DNA of 24,685 nt from Clostridiaceae bacterium UBA5444. Its GTDB lineage: Bacteria; Bacillota; Clostridia; Clostridiales; Oxobacteraceae. The stretch spans positions 3,671-28,355 of the forward strand of contig DIRE01000008.1 of the NCBI GenBank assembly GCA_002426575.1. Direction: 5' to 3'. The notes under the pieces were generated by a model. The model searched no databases, was not told where the DNA came from, and saw nothing but the letters and a program-made list of their open reading frames with translations. The translations under genes and the position numbers were made by a program. Shown piece after piece: positions 18,305 to 24,618 of the stretch; positions within the stretch are counted from its first letter, which is position 1; every line of letters begins with the position of its first letter.

Positions 18305-18332
18305 ATTGTACCACTATAATAATATTCTACAA
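18305..18332 (-). promoter_or_regulatory. Possible promoter of the regulator gene
   Basis: On the minus strand TTGTAG (18332-18327) and TACAAT (18310-18305) are separated by 16 bases, shortly before the ribosome-binding site. The -10 box is good and the -35 box weak. Surrounding AT-rich sequence offers alternatives, so this is tentative. Confidence 0.35.
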
Positions 18333-18433
18333 TTATCGATAAATACCTTCTCTAAATAAATTACAATAAATCACAAAGTATTAGGCCTCTCTTCAAATGC
18401 CGCAGGCAGCTCTATAAGCTGATCAACGTATAA

Positions 18434-18482
18434 AAAATAATAGGCAAAGCATACATAGAATATGTAGCCTACCTATTATCAT
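18434..18482 (-). terminator. Terminator of mgtA
   Basis: ATAATAGG (18437-18444) pairs with CCTATTAT (18472-18479), and inside it TACATA (18452-18457) pairs with TATGTA (18461-18466). On the minus strand the stem is followed by a T run. It lies about 30 bases past the mgtA stop. Its outer arms and flanks resemble the terminator at 131-178, at the other end of the sugar locus. Confidence 0.85.
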
Positions 18483-18507
18483 AGTTCAGTTATTATAAAA
18501 GCCTCTT

Positions 18508-21093
18508 TTACTGTACATTAAACTTTTTTGTATACCACACTTTTACAATCTGTGTTAAAACTATATAGCACAGTAGTATAAGTGCTAAAAATGGCCAATA
18601 AAGGGCTGGAAGCTTTACAAAGCCTAATGCTTTACCTATTGGTGTATTTATTAATAATGCCCCAGTACTTACTATAAGAAGCGATGTTATCATAAGAGGT
18701 TTGCTTGCCCTGCTTTGTATAAATGGAATCTTATTCGTTCTTATAACATGGATTATAAGCGTCTGGGTAAATAAAGATTCAATAAACCAACCTGTTTGAA
18801 ATAATGCGGGATTGTTCCAACAATTAAATACATAAAGCATTAAAAAATATGTGGCATAGTCAAATATAGAACTTATAGGGCCTAAAAATATAATGAATCT
18901 CTTTATATCATCTATAGCCCATCTTCTTGGCCTTTCAATCCACTCTTCATCAACAGTATCTGTTGGTATTGCAGTCTGAGATATATCATAAAGCAGGTTG
19001 TTTGTAAGCACTTGTATTGGAAGCATAGGTAAAAATGGTACGAAAATACTTGCGCCAATTACGCTAAACATGTTGCCAAAGTTTGAGCTTGCAGTCATTT
19101 TTATATATTTTATTATATTCCCAAATACCCTTCTCCCTTCAAGTATCCCCTCCTCAAGTACCAATAGATTATTTTCAAGCAATATTATATCTGAAGATTC
19201 TTTTGCTATATCAACGGCAGTGTCTACTGATATTCCAACATCAGCAGTTTTGAGCGCTGGAGCATCATTTATGCCATCACCCATAAACCCAACAACATGG
19301 TCTTTGCTTTGAAGTGCTAAAATTATTCTCTCTTTGTGCATTGGAGAAAGTTTTGCAAAAACCGTTGTATCTTCAACTTTACAACTAAGCTCATCATCAG
19401 ACATTTTATCTATATCGCTTCCAAGAAGTATAGAATCTATTGGAAGATTAACCTCTTTGCATATCTTTTTTGTTATTATCTCATTGTCTCCTGTCAATAT
19501 CTTTACATCTACTTTGTGCCTTTTAAATCTTGCAATAGCCTCTTTAGATGTTTCTTTTGGAGGATCTAGAAATGCAAGAAAGCCAAGAAGTGTCATACCA
19601 TTTTCATCTGAAACAGAGTATTCAGATTTATAATTTGGCATAACTTTATAGGAAACAGCAATTACTCTATATCCCTCTCCATTTAATTCATTAACCATTT
19701 CATCTATTTTACCGTTAATACTGCCTATGAAAGGTTCCGTACCTTCTTTTGTTTCATATCTATTGCATAGCTTTAAAACCTCTTCTACTGCTCCTTTGCA
19801 TATTAGTACATCTTCCATCCTTTTGTTTCTTACTACTACAGACATTCTTTTTCTCATAAAATCAAAAGGTATTTCATCAATTTTTTCATACTTTTCCTCA
19901 ATATTAAAATCAATATCACAATCATCGTCATCTTTATGATTCAATATTGCAATATCCATCAAATTCTTAAGGCCAGTCTGATAGAAGCTGTTTATATATC
20001 CATATTTTAAAACTCTAGAGCTTTTCTCTCCATATATATTTAAATGCTTTTCAAGTTCAACCTTGCCAATAGTCAATGTCCCAGTCTTATCAGTACATAA
20101 TACATCAATTGCTCCAAAGTCTTGTATTGCATTTAATCTTTTAACTATTACCTTCCTTTTAGATAGAGAAATTGCGCCCTTTGATAAATTTACAGTAACA
20201 ATCATAGGGAGCATCTCAGGAGTGAGCCCTACAGCAACTGCTAAAGAGAACAAAAATGCTTCTCCCCAATTACCTTTAGTAAGCCCATTTATTACAAATA
20301 CCAATGGAGCAAGTACAAATATAAATTTAATCATAAGGTAGGTAAATTTATTAACGCCCTTATCAAAGCTTGTCATTGGTCTTTCTTCTACAATCCTACT
20401 GTTTAGCTCTCCAAAATAAGTTTTTTCTCCAGTTACTTTAACCACTGCTATAGCCGTTCCACTCTCTACATTTGATCCCATAAAGCAAAGTTTTGGGTCT
20501 TCAAGAGGGCTATAATTCTTATTGTCTTTAGTATTTACACTTTTTTCAACAGGCAAAGACTCTCCTGTAAGTGCGGACTGGTTAACAAATAAGTCTTTAG
20601 CTGATAATAGCTCAAGATCTGCAGGTATCATATCCCCAGATGATAAATGAACAATATCACCTGGAACCAAGTCCTTAAGAGGCACTTCCGTCTCTATACC
20701 ATTTCTAATTGCTGTTGCAGTTGTTGTAACCATTGATTTTAATTCTTCAGCGGAATTATCTGCCTTAACCTCTTGAATAAAGCGAAGTACAACCCCCATG
20801 CCAACCATAAAGCACATTATAACTGCAGCCGCACTATCGCCTGTAACATATGATATAACTGCAAGAACGAGTAAAAGTATTACTAGTGGGTTTTTAAAAT
20901 TTTGAATCAATCTATAAAATGTTGAATGCTTTTTTTCGCTCGCCATCTCGTTTAGGCCGTATTGTTCTATTCTGTCTTCCACTTGTTCATCTGATAGACC
21001 GTTTAATGTTGTATCGTATGCCTTTAAAATAGATTCAGTATGATTATTATTATTATTGTTCTCTAAATTATTAATAATCCTTTTTAGCTCCAT
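18508..21093 (-). CDS. mgtA: MgtA-type magnesium-importing P-type ATPase
   Basis: This 861-residue membrane pump matches P3B-type ATPases that import Mg2+. Visible motifs are TGES (176-179) in the actuator domain, TPEMLP (291-296) in membrane helix 4, which is typical of MgtA/MgtB, phosphorylation site DKTGT with Asp335, and the hinge MGDGINDAPAL. Membrane helices flank these domains. The N-terminus has a run of six asparagines (12-17), encoded by an AAT-type trinucleotide repeat. I chose the ATG at 21093 because AAGGAGG lies 7 bases upstream. The M-box leader upstream confirms Mg2+ as the signal. Its start region can fold into a hairpin that hides the ribosome-binding site, and a 37-codon ORF precedes it by 38 bases. 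Confidence 0.96.
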   Translation of the reverse strand: MELKRIINNLENNNNNNHTESILKAYDTTLNGLSDEQVEDRIEQYGLNEMASEKKHSTFYRLIQNFKNPLVILLLVLAVISYVTGDSAAAVIMCFMVGMGVVLRFIQEVKADNSAEELKSMVTTTATAIRNGIETEVPLKDLVPGDIVHLSSGDMIPADLELLSAKDLFVNQSALTGESLPVEKSVNTKDNKNYSPLEDPKLCFMGSNVESGTAIAVVKVTGEKTYFGELNSRIVEERPMTSFDKGVNKFTYLMIKFIFVLAPLVFVINGLTKGNWGEAFLFSLAVAVGLTPEMLPMIVTVNLSKGAISLSKRKVIVKRLNAIQDFGAIDVLCTDKTGTLTIGKVELEKHLNIYGEKSSRVLKYGYINSFYQTGLKNLMDIAILNHKDDDDCDIDFNIEEKYEKIDEIPFDFMRKRMSVVVRNKRMEDVLICKGAVEEVLKLCNRYETKEGTEPFIGSINGKIDEMVNELNGEGYRVIAVSYKVMPNYKSEYSVSDENGMTLLGFLAFLDPPKETSKEAIARFKRHKVDVKILTGDNEIITKKICKEVNLPIDSILLGSDIDKMSDDELSCKVEDTTVFAKLSPMHKERIILALQSKDHVVGFMGDGINDAPALKTADVGISVDTAVDIAKESSDIILLENNLLVLEEGILEGRRVFGNIIKYIKMTASSNFGNMFSVIGASIFVPFLPMLPIQVLTNNLLYDISQTAIPTDTVDEEWIERPRRWAIDDIKRFIIFLGPISSIFDYATYFLMLYVFNCWNNPALFQTGWFIESLFTQTLIIHVIRTNKIPFIQSRASKPLMITSLLIVSTGALLINTPIGKALGFVKLPALYWPFLALILLCYIVLTQIVKVWYTKKFNVQ

Positions 21094-21120
21094 AACAATA
21101 CCTCCTTTTGGCATTGTTAT
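21092..21120 (-). promoter_or_regulatory. Hairpin sequestering the mgtA ribosome-binding site
   Basis: In the minus-strand RNA AUAACAAUGCC (21120-21110) pairs with GGUAUUGUUAU (21102-21092) in 11 bp including one G-U pair, with a 7-base loop. The stem takes in the end of the GGAGG motif and the first two bases of the start codon, so it should block mgtA translation. It cannot coexist with the longer hairpin at 21112-21189, because both use the same strand. Confidence 0.6.
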
Positions 21121-21189
21121 TCAAGCAGCGTTTAATCTATTTTATAATTCAAATGTAAGTAATATGGTATGGCTGCAAGAATAACAATG
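21112..21189 (-). promoter_or_regulatory. Alternative long-range hairpin linking the small ORF to the mgtA leader
   Basis: In the minus-strand RNA CAUUGUUAUUC (21189-21179), inside the small ORF, pairs perfectly with GAAUAACAAUG (21122-21112), just before the mgtA ribosome-binding site. GCAGC (21176-21172) and GCUGC (21129-21125) extend the stem after a UU/UU internal loop. Forming it frees the mgtA start site from the 21092-21120 hairpin. A ribosome on the small ORF would decide which fold forms. Confidence 0.55.
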
Positions 21190-21245
21190 GTTATTAAGTT
21201 TTTTCTGCTACTATCCCCTGGCCCAGCATCATCGTCATCTTCCAT
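21132..21245 (-). CDS. 37-residue acidic-start hydrophobic small protein or leader peptide
   Basis: This short gene lies between the M-box terminator and mgtA. Its start is well supported: GGAGGTGA stands 5 bases before the ATG. The product begins MEDDDDAGPGDSSRKN, followed by a hydrophobic stretch (about 17-30, LITIVILAAIPYYL) and a short polar tail. The layout suits either a small single-pass membrane protein, like the enterobacterial MgtS and MgtR peptides that act on Mg2+ transporters, or a leader peptide. Five acidic residues right after the start, plus a Gly-Pro-Gly, resemble nascent chains that destabilise ribosomes at low Mg2+, as reported for E. coli MgtL. Part of its coding sequence takes part in a leader hairpin. 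I know no family for it. The gene is likely real; its role is inference. Confidence 0.75.
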   Translation of the reverse strand: MEDDDDAGPGDSSRKNLITIVILAAIPYYLHLNYKID

Positions 21246-21268
21246 ACCAATCACCTCCAAACAAGAAT

Positions 21269-21310
21269 TTAAAAAACCTTTACTCATTTTATAATAAACG
21301 AGTAAAGGTT
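21269..21310 (-). terminator. M-box expression-platform terminator
   Basis: AACCTTTACTC (21310-21300) and GAGTAAAGGTT (21285-21275) form an 11-bp perfect stem followed by T's on the minus strand. The competing antiterminator pairs ACUCGUU in the 5' arm (21303-21297) with AACGAGU at the 3' edge of the aptamer (21344-21338). With Mg2+ bound, that aptamer strand should be held in P1, leaving the terminator free to form. Confidence 0.9.
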
Positions 21311-21332
21311 AAAAAGACAAAAAATACATCCA

Positions 21333-21487
21333 TCTCTACTCGTTGAGCTTTAGCTCTGCATAGCTTTAGGAATAACCCAGCCACATTAAGTAGAACCTTA
21401 AATCGGCAATACTTGCTGGCCCGTTGGCGTCTCTAGACGTTTCTGGGCAGTAGCGTTTATCCATACAGTAACCTCACCTAACAAGAT
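21333..21487 (-). ncRNA. M-box (ykoK leader) Mg2+ riboswitch aptamer
   Basis: The minus strand carries the conserved M-box blocks in order: TTAGGTGAGG (21481-21472 region), ACTGCCCAGAAACGTC, AGAGACGCCAACGGG, and GGCTGGGTTA near 21385. CAUCU at the 5' edge can close P1 with AGAUG at the 3' edge. The class senses cellular Mg2+ and controls magnesium transporter genes, and it sits here between a promoter and terminator upstream of mgtA. High Mg2+ should cause termination before the small ORF and mgtA. Confidence 0.95.
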
Positions 21488-21523
21488 GAAAATTATTAAA
21501 TTAATTATGTAATTACTATAACT

Positions 21524-21552
21524 ATAATACACCTATTGAGTTTTGCTGTAAA
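21524..21552 (-). promoter_or_regulatory. Promoter of the M-box / small ORF / mgtA unit
   Basis: On the minus strand TTTACA (21552-21547) and TATTAT (21529-21524) are separated by exactly 17 bases, about 40 bases before the M-box begins. This is a good match to the housekeeping sigma factor consensus, with transcription starting near 21517. Confidence 0.7.
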
Positions 21553-21638
21553 TATCTTTAAAGCAAATAGCCTTCCATAGCAGCAATAACAATGATCTTT
21601 ATACATTTATATTATGCTGCCTTTTACCTTTTGACACT

Positions 21639-21678
21639 AAAAAAGCTAGATTCAGAGATATAAAAACCTAGCTTTTTG
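21639..21678 (-). terminator. Terminator after the hypB remnant
   Basis: AAAAAGCTAG (21640-21649) and CTAGCTTTTT (21668-21677) form a 10-bp stem with an 18-base loop. A and T runs on both sides make it usable in either direction. It lies directly behind the hypB remnant and would also shield the mgtA promoter. Confidence 0.8.
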
Positions 21679-21682
21679 TGTG

Positions 21683-21840
21683 TTAATTAGCAAGCGTTGT
21701 TGTCTTTCCTGAGCTAGGTGATGACATCGGGTTTAATAAAAAGGTTTTCTCCTTTTCAATTTCCCTCTTACCAATTCTGTCCGCTTATTATTGTCCTCAA
21801 AAACGCTTTGCTTAATTTCAAGAACTCTAAAAGTATTCAT
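21683..21840 (-). pseudogene. hypB: hypB remnant (hydrogenase/urease nickel-insertion GTPase), truncated and frameshifted
   Basis: From an ATG at 21840, preceded by GGAGG, the minus strand reads MNTFRVLEIKQSVFEDNNKR and continues for 35 codons to a stop. Adding one A to the A run near 21756 restores a frame reading KLKKEKTFLLNPMSSPSSGK followed by TTTL, which ends at a stop at 21683. This is the start of HypB, whose P-loop normally reads LNLMSSPGSGKTTTL; here one Leu is Pro and one Gly is Ser. Only about 52 of roughly 200 codons remain, and neither hypA nor other hyp genes are nearby. The remnant is followed by a terminator. Loss of function is clear if the frame reading is right. Confidence 0.78.
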
Positions 21841-21987
21841 ACCATTCCTCCATTTCATATTACAAGCACATTTTCTCTAATCAGGTTCTTTGTTCAAGCC
21901 ACAACTTTGCCTATAGTTTAACATAGCGTATGTTACAAACCAATTATTTTTCAATAAGGCGGTAAATAGATAAAATAAAAAAGGCTA

Positions 21988-22016
21988 TTGATTTTTGTCG
22001 CAAATGATTATATAAT
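21988..22016 (+). promoter_or_regulatory. Promoter of tRNA-Gln
   Basis: TTGATT (21988-21993) and TATAAT (22011-22016) are separated by 17 bases and lie 22 bases before the mature tRNA, a typical layout for a tRNA promoter. Confidence 0.75.
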
Positions 22017-22038
22017 AGAGGATGTCGCAAGAAATTGA

Positions 22039-22113
22039 TGCCGAGTGGCCAAACGGTAAGGCACCTGACTCTGGATCAGGTATGTGTAGGTTCGAATCCT
22101 GCCTCGGCAGCCA
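22039..22113 (+). tRNA. tRNA-Gln (anticodon CUG)
   Basis: The acceptor arms TGCCGAG (22039-22045) and CTCGGCA (22103-22109) pair fully, followed by discriminator G and an encoded CCA. The anticodon arm is CCTGA, loop CTCTGGA, TCAGG, giving anticodon CTG for codon CAG. The T loop GTTCGAATC is standard. It is the only structural RNA gene here and reads against its neighbours. Confidence 0.96.
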
Positions 22114-22175
22114 AAAAGTAAAAAGCAAGGCTTTAAGCGTTGATAATACTGTATTTATAGTATTAACGAACAACT

Positions 22176-22232
22176 AAAAACAGCTAACTGATTATTCGAT
22201 ATAAAAGAGGGTAGTCAGTTAACTGTTTTTTT
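22176..22232 (+). terminator. Terminator after tRNA-Gln
   Basis: AAAAACAG-C-TAACTGA (22176-22191) pairs with TCAGTTA-A-CTGTTTTT (22214-22230) with one mismatch, followed by T's. It should end the tRNA transcript. Confidence 0.8.
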
Positions 22233-22271
22233 CTTATGCTTTTGCTTAATATCTATAAATGGAGCGATAGG

Positions 22272-22299
22272 GCAGGTAGTTTTTTTATCTGCTTTTTTT
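22272..22299 (+). terminator. Second short terminator-like hairpin
   Basis: GCAGGTA (22272-22278) pairs with TATCTGC (22286-22292), one G-U pair, then seven T's. It lies between the tRNA terminator and the small plus-strand ORF. It may back up the tRNA terminator or end a short RNA of unknown nature. Confidence 0.55.
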
Positions 22300-22322
22300 A
22301 TTTAAAAAGATACTTTAATTAC

Positions 22323-22352
22323 TTGAATTTTAGCAAAGTGTTTTTATAGAAT
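22323..22352 (+). promoter_or_regulatory. Possible promoter of the 25-codon ORF
   Basis: TTGAAT (22323-22328) and TAGAAT (22347-22352) with 18 bases between them lie 29 bases before the ATG of the small ORF. Both boxes match 5 of 6 or nearly so. Confidence 0.5.
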
Positions 22353-22381
22353 AAAAGGAAAGAAAAGAAGGAGGTGATTTT

Positions 22382-22459
22382 ATGTTTTGCAAATTGAATT
22401 TGCTTTTAAGTATAGTCGCAAATATTTGCGTTATAGTCAGTTTTTTAAAGAAAAAATAA
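22382..22459 (+). CDS. 25-residue hydrophobic peptide, unrecognised
   Basis: A start codon stands 5 bases after AAGGAGGTGA, one of the strongest ribosome-binding sites in the window, and a promoter-like pair lies just upstream. The product starts MFCKLNLLLSIVANICVIVS and ends with FLKKK: one membrane helix with a lysine tail and two cysteines. Small hydrophobic peptides of this shape include type I toxins and small membrane regulators. No clear antisense RNA gene is evident, although the opposite strand has a TATAAT near 22531-22536. I do not recognise a family. The gene is credible because of its start signals; the function is unknown. Confidence 0.55.
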   Translation: MFCKLNLLLSIVANICVIVSFLKKK

Positions 22460-22610
22460 CCTTGAAAATTGAAAGCACAAAAAAAAAGTAGGATTAATTC
22501 ACTATAGATACTATATTATACTCTTGCTAGCTCTTCACTATTTACTATTTACTGCCTTATTTTATCTAAAACTCTGCCTAAAAACTTAATTGCAAAAGTA
22601 AATTAGCCTC

Positions 22611-22650
22611 AAAATTAAGTACCTAGCCCTAAGGCTAGGTGCTTAATTTT
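22611..22650 (-). terminator. Terminator of hflX
   Basis: AAAATTAAG-T-ACCTAGCC and GGCTAGGT-G-CTTAATTTT form an 18-position stem with a CTAA loop, 6 bases past the hflX stop codon. The structure is symmetric and could work in both directions, also for plus-strand transcription coming from the small ORF. The stretch 22460-22610 before it shows nothing else I can support. Confidence 0.85.
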
Positions 22651-22656
22651 AATATA

Positions 22657-24519
22657 CTATTTTTCTATATAATCAATATATTTGTTATATGCTATTTCAT
22701 CTGCTTCTCCAATTAAAGTTACATGATCCTCATTGTATTCCTCTGATGATATTACGCAATCATCATATATTGCAGATTTAATAGACATTTTATCATAAGG
22801 TATATTAAACTTTACAGATTTAATTTTATTGTATAATCTTTCTTCCAATAAATCCATGAGGTTTTCAATGCCTTCACCACTCTTTGCTGATATATAAACT
22901 ACATCATCCATATTATTTGGATATATTGGAAGGTCATCTCTATTTTCTACTTTGTCAATCTTATTTAACGCAATTATAATTGGCTTACTTGTGTCCTTAG
23001 TTTGGTTTTTATCTGTATGCTTTATGGCACCAAGCTTTTCAAGGACAGAATTTACAGCTTTTATCTGCTCATCTGCATTTTGCGAACTTGCATCCACAAC
23101 ATGGATTAACAAATCTGAATAAACCACTTCTTCAAGGGTTGCCCTAAATGCATCCACAAGATCATGAGGAAGTTTCCTTATAAATCCAACGGTATCAGAC
23201 ACCAAAAACTCTCGCCCATTATTGAGTCTTATAAGCCTTGTAGTCGGGTCTAGTGTTGCAAATAGCATATCAGCTTCAAGTACATCCTCTTTCTTTATAG
23301 ATGCATCAGGCTGATAAACATCATACATACGATTTCTAAGGGTTGACTTCCCTGAATTTGTATATCCAACAAGAGATACAACTGGAACCATACCGGAGCT
23401 TCTTTTTTCTCTTTGTATACTTCTATTCTTCTTTACCTCATTTAGCTGCGCTTCAAGATCTTTTATTCTTTCTCTAATATGCCTTCTATCTACTTCAAGC
23501 TTTGTCTCTCCAGGGCCCCTTGTACCTATACCTCCTCCAGTTCTTGAAAGCACCGTACCTAGACCAATAAGCCTTGGCAGTGCATATTTAAGCTGTGCAA
23601 GTTCAACTTGAAGTTTTCCTTCCCTTGTTTGAGCCCTGCTTGCAAATATATCTAGTATAAGCACCGTCCTATCAATTACTTTAACCCCCATTATATCCTC
23701 AAGATTTCTAACCTGAGCACCTGAAAGTTCATCATCAAATATTACAGTATCTATACCATGGGATTGACATAGAAGCCTAATCTCATGTGCCTTTCCGCTT
23801 CCTATATAACATGCAACGTCTGGTTTTTCTCTTCTTTGAAGTATTTTTTCCATGACCTTGCCGCCTGCTGTTTTCGCCAATTCCTCAAGTTCATCCATTA
23901 AATCCTCATTGCTGCCTTTATTATTTGGAAGTTCAAGACCTACAAGAAGCACCCTTTCCTCTCTATGGCTTTCCGTATCCTCTGGTGTGCTTGTGTTTAT
24001 ACCTTTTTCTATATTTTTTATCTCATCTATTATATCCATATTCTTCAATGAATCTTTATATATTGGCCCTTTTATAATATATGAATCGCCAAGTTCCCTA
24101 AGTTCAGGTGTTAATAGTCCAATATATATATTGCCGCACTTTCCTTCATTTACTCCCACTGCTGCCATTAAATCTAGTCTTTGATCAACTAAGGCTGATG
24201 TATCCACCGAAGATAGCTTTCCGCTACCATTTGGATGGGTATGTATACATCTAACCCCCGACAGCCTCCTATCTCCCCTTCTAAAGTCAAGTGAGGGCAA
24301 ATCCACTGTATTAGAATCGCCTATAGAAACATCCATAACCCTTCCTCTTCTGTTTACAAAAACCGATATCTCTCTTTGCAATACATCTGTCATTGATACA
24401 ATTATATCTAGTATTTCACCGCTTATTAGCTCATTTTGCAAAGTTTCTATTTCATATACTTTTTCTAAAACTTCTAAATAGGAATCTCTAATTCCTTCTA
24501 TTTTTCCATTTACTTTCAT
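22657..24519 (-). CDS. hflX: HflX ribosome-associated GTPase with N-terminal JAMM-like domain
   Basis: HflX splits stalled or hibernating ribosomes. The 620-residue protein shows the HflX N-terminal domain (about 188-345, ending in GTRGPGETKLEVDRR), a coiled helical hairpin (about 346-372), and a G domain with P-loop GYTNSGKST (385-393), DTVGF and NKID. It is longer than the 400-430 residues of many HflX proteins because of an extension of about 185 residues. That extension carries HTHP (93-96) followed by Ser103 and Asp106, with Glu50 upstream, a pattern like the metal site of RadC/JAMM domains (HxHPx6SxxD). Long HflX forms seem common in clostridia, so it is not necessarily a recent fusion. 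The ATG follows GGTGGTGA. It is a single-gene unit with its own terminator. Confidence 0.93.
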   Translation of the reverse strand: MKVNGKIEGIRDSYLEVLEKVYEIETLQNELISGEILDIIVSMTDVLQREISVFVNRRGRVMDVSIGDSNTVDLPSLDFRRGDRRLSGVRCIHTHPNGSGKLSSVDTSALVDQRLDLMAAVGVNEGKCGNIYIGLLTPELRELGDSYIIKGPIYKDSLKNMDIIDEIKNIEKGINTSTPEDTESHREERVLLVGLELPNNKGSNEDLMDELEELAKTAGGKVMEKILQRREKPDVACYIGSGKAHEIRLLCQSHGIDTVIFDDELSGAQVRNLEDIMGVKVIDRTVLILDIFASRAQTREGKLQVELAQLKYALPRLIGLGTVLSRTGGGIGTRGPGETKLEVDRRHIRERIKDLEAQLNEVKKNRSIQREKRSSGMVPVVSLVGYTNSGKSTLRNRMYDVYQPDASIKKEDVLEADMLFATLDPTTRLIRLNNGREFLVSDTVGFIRKLPHDLVDAFRATLEEVVYSDLLIHVVDASSQNADEQIKAVNSVLEKLGAIKHTDKNQTKDTSKPIIIALNKIDKVENRDDLPIYPNNMDDVVYISAKSGEGIENLMDLLEERLYNKIKSVKFNIPYDKMSIKSAIYDDCVISSEEYNEDHVTLIGEADEIAYNKYIDYIEK

Positions 24520-24559
24520 AAAATCACCACCAGTACATATATTTTATCATAATAAGGGG

Positions 24560-24618
24560 TAATAGGTAATAGGTAAGAAGTAGCTTATATAGTGCTAGTT
24601 CTTACCTATTACTTATTA
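24560..24618. repeat. 20-bp inverted repeat upstream of hflX
   Basis: TAATAGGTAATAGGTAAGAA (24560-24579) and TTCTTACCTATTACTTATTA (24599-24618) are complementary at 19 of 20 positions around a 19-base loop. It could be a terminator for whatever lies beyond the window or a dispersed low-complexity repeat; similar TACCTATT/ACTCTTACCT wording continues to 24660. No gene is visible from 24520 to the window end. Confidence 0.6.

Noticed and set aside
21841..21925. Search for a hypA remnant upstream of the hypB relic
   Set aside because: None of the three minus-strand frames shows the HypA zinc-binding or C-terminal motifs.
21985..22173. 62-codon minus-strand ORF
   Set aside because: It lies across the tRNA-Gln gene on the opposite strand; the translation is an antisense artefact of the tRNA, a common misannotation.
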